Made by a program: the position numbers and the translations under genes. From Rikenellaceae bacterium (lineage in GTDB: Bacteria > Bacteroidota > Bacteroidia > Bacteroidales > Rikenellaceae), in assembly GCA_015060165.1 (NCBI GenBank), contig SUZC01000008.1, forward strand, positions 41,486 through 105,485: 64,000 nt of DNA, given 5' to 3'. The number at the start of each line of letters is the position of its first letter. Within the stretch, counting starts at the first letter, position 1. Below the pieces are notes generated by a model. The model was not told the origin of the DNA and ran no database searches. It was given only the letters and a program-made list of their open reading frames with translations. Of this stretch, positions 9,885 to 19,323 are shown in pieces.

Positions 9885-10024
9885 CATCACAGAGCACAAA
9901 AAAGCGTATAGCGAGAGCTATTTTGAAGATTGCCGAAGTTCGAGAATCCGCAGCATACTTGGCGTATGTGAGGAATTCGAGAACGAGCAAGATGCCAAAA
10001 GAGCCTTGCTATACGCTTTTTATC
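9885..10024. repeat. Structured intergenic repeat, copy 2, at 3' end of GH43 gene
   Basis: Second copy, differing from copy 1 by only a few bases. Unlike copy 1 it has a complete right end: GCTATACGCTTTTT at 10009-10022 is the inverse of AAAAAGCGTATAGC at 9898-9911, so the whole unit can fold as one long hairpin. It ends at the stop codon of the leftward GH43 gene. A related end fragment is found at 52653-52687 beside the stop of another leftward gene. Confidence 0.8.
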
Positions 10025-11005
10025 TTACAACTTGGCCTTCTTCACCCCCTCAAAAGTCATCTTGATAGGAAGAATATTGCCATCTTTATCAAACTCCATT
10101 ACATCGATACAAGTCACACGGTTATTACCCTCTTTTGAGCCAAGTGGATGACGGTGATAGATGATGTAGTATTGGTCTTTCTTTGCATTGTAAATTACCG
10201 AATGGTGACCAGCACCAGTTGCCACCTTCTCGTCAGTACGCAAAATTACGTCTTTACGCACAAATGGGCCGAGTGGATTGTCGGCAATTGCATATGCCAC
10301 ACGATAGTTGGGACCAGTCCAGCCACCCTCAGACCACATAAAGTAGTACTTACCATCACGGATAAACATAAATGGGCCCTCCACATAATCCTTTGGAGTA
10401 ACCTCCTTATACAACGAGCCGTCCTCGAAAGGTACAAGGCTACGAAAATCATCGCTAAGTTTTACTACATTGCAACGACCCCAACCTCCGTAATACATAT
10501 AGTATGTACCATCCTTATCCTTAAAGACAAATTGGTCGATAGGCTGCGCACGATTCACGATCTTATCGATGAGCGGCTTACCCAAATAATCCTCGAATGG
10601 GCCTGCGGGATTGTCGGCTACTCCAATACCAATACCGCCATACTGCTCATTATTCTGGATATTGTTGCAGCTGAAAAAGATGTAATACTTGCCATCTTTT
10701 TCGATTGCAGCAGGAGCCCACAACGCATTACGCAACCACTTGATGCGAGAGTTGTCGATAATACGCTCGTGCTTAGTCCAATTAACCAAATCCTTAGACG
10801 AGAATGCGTCCAAATGGAGCTGATCTTTGAATGGCATCGACCAAGTGGGATAAATCCAATAGGTCTTCCCAAATATAACACCCTCTGGGTCAGCATATCT
10901 ACCCTCAAAAATCGGGTTACCCGATGTTTTCTGTCCATACGCTCCGACAGCAACTGCCATAGCCACCATCACAAGCATAGATTTAATCAATCTCTTCATA
11001 TTCAT
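10025..11005 (-). CDS. Glycoside hydrolase family 43-like protein
   Basis: A secreted five-bladed beta-propeller glycosidase of the GH43 type, usually arabinofuranosidase or xylosidase activity; the exact substrate is not readable. The 326 aa start with a signal peptide ending VAVGAYGQ. Candidate catalytic residues are the base Asp in RYADPEGVIF (blade 1), the pKa-modulating Asp in RAQPIDQFVFKD and the acid Glu in YVEGPFMFIRDG, all in the expected order. The blade motif WAPAAIEKDGKYYIFFS is typical. It stands between repeat DNA and the two M3 peptidases on the same strand, 25 bp after the first of them, so it may be the last gene of that transcript. An alternative ATG lies two codons in. Confidence 0.88.
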   Translation of the reverse strand: MNMKRLIKSMLVMVAMAVAVGAYGQKTSGNPIFEGRYADPEGVIFGKTYWIYPTWSMPFKDQLHLDAFSSKDLVNWTKHERIIDNSRIKWLRNALWAPAAIEKDGKYYIFFSCNNIQNNEQYGGIGIGVADNPAGPFEDYLGKPLIDKIVNRAQPIDQFVFKDKDGTYYMYYGGWGRCNVVKLSDDFRSLVPFEDGSLYKEVTPKDYVEGPFMFIRDGKYYFMWSEGGWTGPNYRVAYAIADNPLGPFVRKDVILRTDEKVATGAGHHSVIYNAKKDQYYIIYHRHPLGSKEGNNRVTCIDVMEFDKDGNILPIKMTFEGVKKAKL

Positions 11006-11030
11006 TATATTTTAGGTTTTAATTCGAACT

Positions 11031-13154
11031 CTACTTCAAGCCCATCGACTCTACCAATGCCTTCGCTTCAGGCTTATGACCTCGGAACTCAACATAAAGT
11101 TCCATTGGGTGACGCTGACCACCCTGCTCCAACAAATGGCGGAACGCCTCGGCAGTCTTCGCGTCGAAAATACCATTCTGCTTAAAGAGCGAGAAGGCAT
11201 CTGCTGCCAACACCTCTGCCCACTTATAACCATAATATCCAGCAGCGTAACCACCAGAGAAGATGTGAGTAAACGAAGGACACATAGCTGTTCCTGCAAC
11301 AAGAGGAGTTACCTGCACCGACTTCATAGCCTCAACCTCAAATGGCTCTATATCACCCGCATAAGGTTGTTTCAAAGTGTGCCAAGCCATATCCGACATA
11401 CCAAATGAGAGCTGGCGAACATTGCTGTATGCCGCTAAATAGTTCTTCGCAGCAGTAATCTTCTTTACAAGGTCGGCAGGGATAGGCTCACCTGTTTTAT
11501 AATGTACGGCCCACAAATCGAGGTACTCTTTCTCTGTTGCCCAATTCTCCATAATCTGCGATGGGAGCTCCACAAAATCGCGATATACACTTGTACCATT
11601 CATTGACTCGTACTCACCCTTTGCCAACATTCCATGCAAAGCGTGACCAAACTCGTGAAGGAAGGTATTGAACTCATCGAAAGTCAAGAGCGAAGGAGTT
11701 GTTTCGGTTGGCTTTGTGAAGTTCATCACAAGCGAAACCAAAGGACGAGTCTCAACACCCTCTACGACCTTTGTTCCTCTAAACTCGGTCATCCACGCAC
11801 CAGAACGTTTTGACTCACGTGGGAAGAAATCGAGATACAGTACAGCCAGAAGTTCATGCTTGCCATCAATCTCCTTATCGTAGACCTCGTAAGCGGTTAC
11901 ATCGGGGTGATAAACCTGAATATCTTTATTAGGCACAAACGAAAGGCCATAAAGTTTCTCGGCCACCATAAATACGCCCTTGATAACATTATCGAGTTTC
12001 AAATATGGCTTAACCTGCTCATCGTTCAAAGCATACTTCTCGTTCTTATACTTCTCTGTATAATATGCCCAATCCCAAGGCATTACATCACCCTTGAATC
12101 CTATCGATTTTGCATACTCGTTAATGGTTGCATAATCTTTCTTGGCATACTCAACAGTAGCATCTCGCAATTCTGCCAAAAAGTCGTTTACGGTCTTTGA
12201 ATTCTCGGCCATACGTTCCTCCAACACATAGTCAGCATAGGTCTCATATCCGAGCAAGTTAGCAATCTTAAGGCGTAATGCAGTAATCTTACGAATAATC
12301 TCCGAGTTATCGAACTCACCGCCCAATGCACGAGTATTATATGCACGATACAACTTTTCTTTAATATCTCGTTGTGAAGAGTAAGTAACGAATGGCACAT
12401 AACTTGGAGCCTTCAACGTAACAGTCCAACCCTTCTCGCCGCGAGCCTTAGCATCAGCAGCCATCGACTCCTTCACAAAGTCAGGCAACTCAGCTACCTG
12501 CGAAGCCTTTGTGATGTTGATTGCAAAAGCATTGGTCGCCGACAAAGAGTTCTGACCGAAAAGCAAAGTTGCCTCCGAGAGTTCGGAAGTATACTTACGA
12601 TAAAGCTCTTTATCCTCATCTGAAAGGGCTGCACCCGAACGAGCAAAACTCTTATACGTATCCTCCAAAAGCTTGATATCCACATCCGAAAGACCGCGGC
12701 GTGAACCCTCATAAACAGCTTTCACGCGCTCAAAAAGCTGAGGGTTGAGTGCGATATCATTGCTTAGCTCAGTCATCTTGGGTTGGATACGCAATGCAAT
12801 AGCATCCATCTCGTCCGAAGTATCGGCCTCACGCAAATTATAGAAGATGCCGGCAATACGACCGAGCAACTCGCCCTGGCGCTCCATGGCAACGATTGTA
12901 TTCTTAAATGTAGGCTTTGCGGGATTATTCACAATAGCCTCAATCTCGGCACGCGACACAGCGATTGCAGTCTCAAAAGCAGGCTCATAATGCGAGATTT
13001 TAATCTGGTCGAACGGAGGTGTGGCATATGGAGTATCCCACTCCGCCAACAAAGGATTCGACTTATCAATTTCGGGAAGTACAGGCACAGGCATCTGATC
13101 GCCACAACCTGCCAATAATGCACTTAGTGTCATCATCAAAAATAATTTTTTCAT
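11031..13154 (-). CDS. M3-family metallopeptidase lipoprotein (Dcp-like)
   Basis: Zinc peptidase of family M3, closest in layout to peptidyl-dipeptidase Dcp / oligopeptidase A. The 707 aa start with a lipoprotein signal (ALLAGC, Cys17), so it is probably anchored in the outer membrane or periplasm. The active-site helix is FLHEFGHALHGML with the third zinc ligand Glu in the RDFVELPSQIMENW block about 27 residues later, and the substrate-binding HIFSGGYAAGYYGYKWAEV segment near the C-terminus is present. It is followed by GH43 and preceded by a second, diverged M3 gene, a tandem duplication. Confidence 0.93.
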   Translation of the reverse strand: MKKLFLMMTLSALLAGCGDQMPVPVLPEIDKSNPLLAEWDTPYATPPFDQIKISHYEPAFETAIAVSRAEIEAIVNNPAKPTFKNTIVAMERQGELLGRIAGIFYNLREADTSDEMDAIALRIQPKMTELSNDIALNPQLFERVKAVYEGSRRGLSDVDIKLLEDTYKSFARSGAALSDEDKELYRKYTSELSEATLLFGQNSLSATNAFAINITKASQVAELPDFVKESMAADAKARGEKGWTVTLKAPSYVPFVTYSSQRDIKEKLYRAYNTRALGGEFDNSEIIRKITALRLKIANLLGYETYADYVLEERMAENSKTVNDFLAELRDATVEYAKKDYATINEYAKSIGFKGDVMPWDWAYYTEKYKNEKYALNDEQVKPYLKLDNVIKGVFMVAEKLYGLSFVPNKDIQVYHPDVTAYEVYDKEIDGKHELLAVLYLDFFPRESKRSGAWMTEFRGTKVVEGVETRPLVSLVMNFTKPTETTPSLLTFDEFNTFLHEFGHALHGMLAKGEYESMNGTSVYRDFVELPSQIMENWATEKEYLDLWAVHYKTGEPIPADLVKKITAAKNYLAAYSNVRQLSFGMSDMAWHTLKQPYAGDIEPFEVEAMKSVQVTPLVAGTAMCPSFTHIFSGGYAAGYYGYKWAEVLAADAFSLFKQNGIFDAKTAEAFRHLLEQGGQRHPMELYVEFRGHKPEAKALVESMGLK

Positions 13155-13208
13155 CTTTTTTCTTATTTAGTTCTTATATTATTTCGTTTGGATTCAATCA
13201 TCACCTTA

Positions 13209-15554
13209 TTAGTTACGCTTCTCGATTTCGCGTAATTCGCCAGACTCTGTTACTGAAGAGTGATTTTCCATCTGCTCATTTTCAGCAGCAGCCAAAGAGT
13301 CTGCCTGAGCAATAGAATCAGCTCTCAATTTTGCCTCTGCTCTCTCACGACGTGATCGCTCGGCACGCTGGCGAGCCATTTCACGAGTATTAACACTAAT
13401 CACCCCCTGCATAGGCTGTGGCTCGATCTGTGCCACACTCTGTTCATCGACCAAACCTCTCGCCACTAACATCGCCAACTTATTGGGATCAGCACCTCGG
13501 AACGCACGATACATGTCCATTCCTTTTCGTGTTCCTCCTTTTGAAAGGATTTCCTTGCGGAAACGGGCAGCCACCTCGCTGTTGAATAGATCCCCGCTCT
13601 CAACAAACGCTTGGTATGCATCTTTATCCAGCACCTCGGCCCAGGTGTAGAAGTAGTATCCCGATGAGTAACCGCCATTGAAAATATGGCTGAAATATGT
13701 ATAGTGATAACGTGGCTCTATCTGCGGTATAAGTCCTCGTTTTTCAACAAGAGCCTTACGTTCAAAATCGACCACATCAATTTTATCCCCACTCTGCAAT
13801 GAGTGAATATCCAAATCCGACAAAGCAGCAGCGACCAACTCGGTCACTGCAAAACCTTCGTTGAACTTTGCAGCTTTACCAATCTTTACAATAATATCGT
13901 CCGGTATAACATCACTCGTACGATAATGCACAGCGTATTGACGTAGCATCTCGGGCGAGAAGGCCCAATTCTCCATAATTTGTGAAGGCAACTCTACAAA
14001 ATCACCCTCTACATTTGCCAATCCGCGATACTTCACATCGGCGAATAGGTTGTGCAAAGCGTGACCAAACTCGTGGAACAATGTTTTAGTCTCATCAATC
14101 GACAACAGAGCAGGAACGCTACCCGTAGGGCGTGTAAAATTGCAGACGATACTTACCACCGGACAAACGCGTTTGCCATCTTTATAACTCTGGTCTACAT
14201 ATGTACCACACCACGCACCACCACTCTTTCCTGGCCTTGGATGGAAATCGAAATAGAGCACACCAAGCGCCTTATCGTCGCTATCTAACACTTCATAAGC
14301 TTCACACTCGGGATGATACGAAGGAGCTTTAAGCGGACGGAAAGTGATATTATATAGGCGATTGGCCAAAAAGAAAATTCCACTTTTCACATTATCAAGC
14401 GACAAATATTGGCGAACGGTCTCCTCTTCAAGATTATACTCCGACTTACGCAATTTTTCGGCATAATACCACCAATCCCATGCTTCAAATTTTGCATCCT
14501 TACCCTCCTCGCGAGCGAAGAGAACTTCCATACGAGACAGCTCCTCCTTGGCTTTTGCCAATGCCGGAGTCCATACTCCTTCAAGCAATTCATACACAGC
14601 AGCTGCAGAACCTGCCATCTCGTCCGAAGTCACATACTCTGCATAATTATCGAAACCCAGAAGCACCGCCTTCTGATAACGCAAACTGGCCATATCGGCA
14701 ACAATCTGCCTATTGTCAAACTCATTAGCATTGCTACCTCGTGATATATATGCCTTAAAAATCTTTTCTCTTACCGAACGATTCTTTGCATAGGTAAGAA
14801 GTGGAATTCGACTTGGCTCGTGCAATGAAAACATATACCCCTCCTTACCTTTCGATTTTGCCAACTCCTGGGCGGCATCACGCACTCCTCCTGGCACGCC
14901 TACCAACTCTTCGCGCGTTGCCTCCAGAACATAGGCATTTGTTTCAGCCAAAAGATTTTGACCAAAAGCGACTTCGAGCGATGATAATTTCTCGTTAATC
15001 TGTTTTAATTGGGTCTTTTTATCGGCAGAAAGCATAGCTCCGGAACGAACAAAGCTATTATAAATCTTCTCCGTCAAACGTTTTTGCTCGGGATCGAGAC
15101 CTAGAGCATTACGACGGTCGTATACCGATTTAACTCTGGCAAACAGTTTGTCGTTCATCAAGAAAGAATCGCTATGTGCCGCCAATCGAGGCATCATCTC
15201 GGCCGATAGGTTCTGCATCTGTTCATTGGTCTCTGCAGCCTCTAGCATACCAAACACCGTTGCCACACGCGAAAGCATTTCCCCAGAATTATCGAATGCC
15301 AAAATTGTATTTTCGAAGGTAGGCTCATCGTTCGACTCTGCGATACGCGTAATCTCCTCGTTGTGCAACGACATTCCCTGCTCGAAAGCCGGCTCAAAAT
15401 GCTCAAACTCTATGCGATCAAATGGTGGCACTCCATATGGGGTACTCCACTCCGACTCAAAAAAAGGGTTATCCGTAATCTTTTTGCTATTTTTACAGGC
15501 CGACAGACTCATAATCATTATCGCAAATGCGAATAAACGTAAAAAGCGCTTCAT
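13209..15554 (-). CDS. M3-family metallopeptidase lipoprotein with charged C-terminal tail
   Basis: Paralogue of the gene downstream. Signal and lipobox MSLSAC (Cys20), then the full M3 fold: LFHEFGHALHNLF plus GDFVELPSQIMENW for zinc, and HIFNGGYSSGYYFYTWAEVLD for substrate. At 781 aa it is about 75 residues longer than its neighbour; the excess is a C-terminal tail rich in Arg, Glu, Ala and Gln (MARQRAERSRRERAEAKLRA) that looks like a helical or coiled extension and is not part of the M3 domain. It is the first gene of the leftward group, starting 19 bp from a palindromic divergent promoter. The two proteins differ enough that the duplication is old. Confidence 0.92.
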   Translation of the reverse strand: MKRFLRLFAFAIMIMSLSACKNSKKITDNPFFESEWSTPYGVPPFDRIEFEHFEPAFEQGMSLHNEEITRIAESNDEPTFENTILAFDNSGEMLSRVATVFGMLEAAETNEQMQNLSAEMMPRLAAHSDSFLMNDKLFARVKSVYDRRNALGLDPEQKRLTEKIYNSFVRSGAMLSADKKTQLKQINEKLSSLEVAFGQNLLAETNAYVLEATREELVGVPGGVRDAAQELAKSKGKEGYMFSLHEPSRIPLLTYAKNRSVREKIFKAYISRGSNANEFDNRQIVADMASLRYQKAVLLGFDNYAEYVTSDEMAGSAAAVYELLEGVWTPALAKAKEELSRMEVLFAREEGKDAKFEAWDWWYYAEKLRKSEYNLEEETVRQYLSLDNVKSGIFFLANRLYNITFRPLKAPSYHPECEAYEVLDSDDKALGVLYFDFHPRPGKSGGAWCGTYVDQSYKDGKRVCPVVSIVCNFTRPTGSVPALLSIDETKTLFHEFGHALHNLFADVKYRGLANVEGDFVELPSQIMENWAFSPEMLRQYAVHYRTSDVIPDDIIVKIGKAAKFNEGFAVTELVAAALSDLDIHSLQSGDKIDVVDFERKALVEKRGLIPQIEPRYHYTYFSHIFNGGYSSGYYFYTWAEVLDKDAYQAFVESGDLFNSEVAARFRKEILSKGGTRKGMDMYRAFRGADPNKLAMLVARGLVDEQSVAQIEPQPMQGVISVNTREMARQRAERSRRERAEAKLRADSIAQADSLAAAENEQMENHSSVTESGELREIEKRN

Positions 15555-15572
15555 TCCTTAATTTATTATTAA

Positions 15573-15588
15573 TATCTTTGCAAAGATA
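15573..15588. promoter_or_regulatory. Palindromic pair of divergent -7 boxes (M3 peptidase / rsmE)
   Basis: TATCTTTGCAAAGATA is a perfect 16 bp palindrome made of two back-to-back -7 boxes (TAnnTTTG), one for rsmE (start 15606) and one for the M3 peptidase (start 15554). A weak GTTG -33 match exists only on the minus side. Confidence 0.6.
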
Positions 15589-15605
15589 ATATTTAACTCA
15601 ACGTT

Positions 15606-16316
15606 ATGCAACTATTTTACGCACCTGATATTACCCCACCCCTCTACACTTTGGGGGATGAAGAGTCGAAACATTGCGTTCGAGTGCTCCGTTTGGGCGT
15701 TGGCGATACTTTGCATGTTACCGATGGTCGTGGTAATTTACACCTTTGCAAGATAATCAATGCTCATCAGCACCACTGCACGATTGAAATCATTAGCACC
15801 CAAACCGAATACGAGAAAATGCCATATGAACTCACTATGGCGGTGGCTCCTACTAAAAACATCGAGCGCTATGAATGGTTTCTGGAGAAAGCCACCGAAG
15901 TAGGCGTAACACATTTCGTACCAATCGAATGTGAGCATAGTGAGCGTCGAATCATCAAATACGAGCGCGAGATGAGAGTAATCACATCGGCCGTAAAGCA
16001 ATCGCTCAAAGCCTACCACCCACAACTGAAGCAATTGACTCCGTTCCGCGAGCTTGTGCAAACACCCTTCGATGGACAAAAGTTCATCGCCCACTGCGCC
16101 GAAGTCGGCAAAGAGAAATCATACCTGCCGTCAATTATTAAAAAAAATGAAAAAATTTTAATTTTAATTGGCCCAGAAGGTGATTTTTCACCAGAAGAGA
16201 TTAATTTTGCACTCGCAAATGGATTTGAACCAATCACGCTTGGCAATCAACGTCTGCGAACCGAAACAGCCGCACTTACGGCCACTATTATGACCGCTGT
16301 CGCAAATGCGATATAG
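15606..16316 (+). CDS. rsmE: 16S rRNA (uracil(1498)-N(3))-methyltransferase RsmE
   Basis: SPOUT-class methyltransferase that makes m3U1498 in the decoding region of 16S rRNA. The 236 aa have the N-terminal PUA-like domain (HCVRVLRLGVGDTLHVTDG) and the knotted SAM-binding domain at the C-terminus: LILIGPEGDFSPEEI and LGNQRLRTETAALTATI, both diagnostic. MAVAPTKNIERYEWFLEKAT is the conserved central block. The hyf-like operon starts 94 bp downstream in the same direction, after a short stretch with a 12 bp direct repeat. Confidence 0.95.
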   Translation: MQLFYAPDITPPLYTLGDEESKHCVRVLRLGVGDTLHVTDGRGNLHLCKIINAHQHHCTIEIISTQTEYEKMPYELTMAVAPTKNIERYEWFLEKATEVGVTHFVPIECEHSERRIIKYEREMRVITSAVKQSLKAYHPQLKQLTPFRELVQTPFDGQKFIAHCAEVGKEKSYLPSIIKKNEKILILIGPEGDFSPEEINFALANGFEPITLGNQRLRTETAALTATIMTAVANAI

Positions 16317-16368
16317 CAAAGGTTCAATGGGCTAGGTTTGCCATTTAGGGTTTGGCCAAAGGTTCAAT
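16317..16368 (+). repeat. 12-bp direct repeat ahead of hydrogenase-like operon
   Basis: CAAAGGTTCAAT occurs at 16317-16328 and again at 16357-16368, 40 bp apart, with two TTTGCC/TTTGGCC-like segments between. The spacing of four helical turns would suit a dimeric regulator, but this is speculative. Confidence 0.35.
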
Positions 16369-16410
16369 CCAACGCAAGAATCGTATATGTAAAACGCAAT
16401 AAATGTTTAA

Positions 16411-18399
16411 ATGTTTTATCTCTACTTTTTACTATTTCTCGTTCTAATCACCGCTGCAATCTTTGCAGCGCCACTACGCTATAAGGTGTGGGTTACCACG
16501 GCAATAGTAGCAATCACAACCATAGCGCTTGCGGTGCCATCAATAGCCGTACTGGCGGGTACTGACAACTTCAGGATTATCGAGATGGTTGGGCCTCTCT
16601 TCGGAAGGGAATCACTCTTGATAGATTCATTGTCGGCTCTATTTTTACTCATCATAGGAGTCGCAGGCTGTGCAACGCTTATCTATTCTAAAGGCTATCT
16701 CCAACAATATCTCGACAAAAAGTCATCGGCTCATATCTCGATGCACTACGTTGCATTGGCCGTACTTATCGTTTCGATGATGATGGTAGTGACCTCGAGC
16801 GGTGGTTTCTCTTTCCTTTTGGCTTGGGAGTTGATGACCATCGCCTCGTTCATACTAATCTTGTTCGATGCCCAGCGTGCTGAAGTTATGCGTGCAGCAT
16901 TGGCATACCTTGTGATGATGCACATAGGATTCGTATTCCTGGTGGCAGGATTTACCACCGCATACACCTATTGTGGTTCTGCATCATTCGAAAGCCTGCC
17001 AATCTGTTTCAGCCAAGGCAAAACCATACTTCTGCTCATTCTATTCCTCATCGGATTTGGAATGAAGGCCGGACTATTCCCTATGCACGTATGGCTCCCT
17101 GAGGCACACCCCGCAGCGCCATCACACGTATCGGCCATAATGTCAGGAGTGATGATTAAGACTGGAGTTTATGGAATTATGCGTGTGGTGTGGCAAATTT
17201 CGGCATCGGCAGAGTTACACACAGCTGGCATTATTCTGCTTGCCGTCGGAATTGTCACAGGTCTTTGGGGGGTGATTTTAGCAGCAGTCCAGAACGATGT
17301 GAAACGCCTATTAGCCTATTCAAGTATCGAGAATATAGGTGTTATCTTCATTGGATTAGGTGTCTCTACATTGGCTCGCTCGTCAGGCAATGACCTGGTG
17401 GCAACGTTGGCTCTATGTGGAGCGCTTATGCACACAATCAACCACTCTTTGTTTAAAACATTGCTTTTCTTTGGAGCAGGAAACATATACTCACAAATGC
17501 ACACCACCCTGCTCGACCGCTTTGGAGGTGTAGCCAAGAGTATGCCCGTTACGGCGATTCTATTCCTCGTTGCTGTAGTGGCGATATGTGCACTACCTCC
17601 ATTGAATGGATTCGTAGGAGAGTTCCTTATTTATCTCGGAATGTTCAACAGCGTACGCGACGGAGTAGACACACTTGCATCAGCGGCCGGAATACTCTCT
17701 CTCTCGCTCATTGGTGGAATTGTGGTTTTAGCATTTACCAAATTATACAGCACCGTATTTTTAGGTTCGCCTCGCCATCATCACGTGGCTGAGGCCGAAG
17801 AGGTTGACAATTGCCGTATTGGAGCAATGGCTATTCCTGCAGCAGCCATCATCCTGATTGGAGCTCTACCTCAGTACGCTATAAAGATTATCGAAAGAAC
17901 CTCATTGGAACTTTCTCAATCACGAATCAGCATATTTGATGGATATGTTAGTTCAACGCTTTGGAAAGTATCACTCACTGCTTGGTTGCTCATTATCGTT
18001 GTAGTATTGCTTTACAAGTTAAAAAGCCGCGCACAGAACAACCGCACTATTGCACAGAGCCCAACTTGGGGTTGCGGATTCACTTCACCTAACATTCGAA
18101 TGCAATATACTGGCGAATCATTCGCCGAGGGATTAGAGTCGGTAGCAACCAACCTCACTCAAAATACCGTCGAAGGTCGCCGTGTAAGCAAAAATGAGAT
18201 ATTCCCGTCGTCGCACAACTACAATGTACGTCATAAGGATAAGATTGACCGTTTATTCGCCGCCTGGTGGGTAGAGTTGCTCTACATAATCAACAAGCGA
18301 ATTATGACCCTGCGTACAGGAAAAATAAATAACTACATCCTCTTCGCATTGTTGTTCTTGATGCTTATTTTTATTTTATCACTTTTAAATTGGATATAG
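16411..18399 (+). CDS. hyfB: Group 4 hydrogenase/complex I-like proton-pumping subunit HyfB type
   Basis: Large antiporter-like membrane subunit (NuoL/HyfB family, 662 aa, hydrophobic throughout with a soluble loop near residues 535-625). Residues expected for proton transfer are kept: Glu in LAWELMTIASF (TM5) and Lys in MKAGLFPMHVWLPEAHPAAPSH (TM7), then NDVKRLLAYSSIENIG and LFKTLLFFGAGNIY. The C-terminal PTWGCGFTSPNIRMQYTGESFAE segment is typical of HyfB rather than NuoL. It is the first of six genes separated by only 3-4 bp or a short gap, so the complex is one transcription unit. Function of the whole complex is discussed with the last two subunits. Confidence 0.88.
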   Translation: MFYLYFLLFLVLITAAIFAAPLRYKVWVTTAIVAITTIALAVPSIAVLAGTDNFRIIEMVGPLFGRESLLIDSLSALFLLIIGVAGCATLIYSKGYLQQYLDKKSSAHISMHYVALAVLIVSMMMVVTSSGGFSFLLAWELMTIASFILILFDAQRAEVMRAALAYLVMMHIGFVFLVAGFTTAYTYCGSASFESLPICFSQGKTILLLILFLIGFGMKAGLFPMHVWLPEAHPAAPSHVSAIMSGVMIKTGVYGIMRVVWQISASAELHTAGIILLAVGIVTGLWGVILAAVQNDVKRLLAYSSIENIGVIFIGLGVSTLARSSGNDLVATLALCGALMHTINHSLFKTLLFFGAGNIYSQMHTTLLDRFGGVAKSMPVTAILFLVAVVAICALPPLNGFVGEFLIYLGMFNSVRDGVDTLASAAGILSLSLIGGIVVLAFTKLYSTVFLGSPRHHHVAEAEEVDNCRIGAMAIPAAAIILIGALPQYAIKIIERTSLELSQSRISIFDGYVSSTLWKVSLTAWLLIIVVVLLYKLKSRAQNNRTIAQSPTWGCGFTSPNIRMQYTGESFAEGLESVATNLTQNTVEGRRVSKNEIFPSSHNYNVRHKDKIDRLFAAWWVELLYIINKRIMTLRTGKINNYILFALLFLMLIFILSLLNWI

Positions 18400-18402
18400 A
18401 AT

Positions 18403-19320
18403 ATGGGAGCTATTGCACTTAATACGTTTCTGATGCTAATCGTAGCACTCTCTATTCCGGGAGTGATAAATCGAACTCGCTCTATACTTGCTGGTCGCAA
18501 AGGACCACGCTTGACGCAGCATCTGCACAATGTAAGGTTACTACTGAAAAAAGGGTCTGTCTATTCGACCACAACGACCATACTTTTCCGCATAGCCCCT
18601 GCGGTATATTTGGGTGCCGCGATTGTTGCATTGTTGTTTATTCCGGTGGCCGACCTCTATCCCCTTATATCGTTTGATGGCGATGTAATATGTTTTGCAT
18701 ACACATTGGCTCTGGCGCGAGTTGCAATTATTTTGGCCGCGATGGACACTGGTAGTTCATTCGAGGGTATGGGAGCTGCTCGTGAGGCACTATATGGGGC
18801 ATTGATAGAGCCAGCCTTGATGATTGGTTTTGCCACATTGGCTATGTTCTGCGGATACACCTCATTTGCCGAGATCTTCGAGCACGAGCAATCATTCAAT
18901 CTCCACCATACAATCATTATGCTGCTTACAGCATTCTTGTTTGTGATGATTACTTTCGTTGAGTCGGGCCGAGTACCCGTCGACGACCCACGCACCCACC
19001 TTGAACTTACAATGATTCACGAGGTTATGTGCTTGGATTATTCGGGCGTTGATATGGGAATGATTCATATCGCAGGATGGTTTAAGACTGCTTGTTTCTC
19101 GATGATTGCAGCCAACGCAGTAGCCGCTATGGGTTGCTTCCACTGGTGGTTTGCCGTACCGCTGGCTATCCTGCTCACTGGCTTATCAGTAGGAATTGTC
19201 GAGTCGACCCAAGCTCGTAACAAATTGATTCGCAACACAACATTTATTGTCACAATCTCTGCATTGGCAGCATTGATATTCTTTATCGGCTACCTATTGC
19301 AACTTAACATCAATATATAA
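18403..19320 (+). CDS. hyfC: HyfC/NuoH-like membrane subunit
   Basis: Membrane subunit that joins the peripheral redox arm to the proton-pumping arm (NuoH/HycD/HyfC family). The 305 aa are mostly transmembrane. The first cytoplasmic loop RTRSILAGRKGPRLTQHLHN corresponds to the GR(R/K)GP element facing the quinone/hydrogenase side, and SGRVPVDDPRTHLELTMIHE holds the conserved acidic residues of the E-channel. It starts 3 bp after hyfB and ends 3 bp before hyfE. All conserved charged positions that I can recognise are present. Confidence 0.9.
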   Translation: MGAIALNTFLMLIVALSIPGVINRTRSILAGRKGPRLTQHLHNVRLLLKKGSVYSTTTTILFRIAPAVYLGAAIVALLFIPVADLYPLISFDGDVICFAYTLALARVAIILAAMDTGSSFEGMGAAREALYGALIEPALMIGFATLAMFCGYTSFAEIFEHEQSFNLHHTIIMLLTAFLFVMITFVESGRVPVDDPRTHLELTMIHEVMCLDYSGVDMGMIHIAGWFKTACFSMIAANAVAAMGCFHWWFAVPLAILLTGLSVGIVESTQARNKLIRNTTFIVTISALAALIFFIGYLLQLNINI

Positions 19321-19323
19321 GAG

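Noticed and set aside
9714..9990. Short ORFs inside the repeat at 9.7-10.0 kb
   Set aside because: Open frames exist on both strands simply because the repeat is duplicated; no start context or family.
7374..11005. A polysaccharide utilisation locus
   Set aside because: GH92 and GH43 genes are on opposite strands, and there is no SusC/SusD pair or regulator.
10148..11185. Long plus-strand frame (345 aa) opposite the GH43 gene
   Set aside because: It is the antisense of a clear GH43 protein, has no signal or family pattern, and spans the start of one gene and the end of another.
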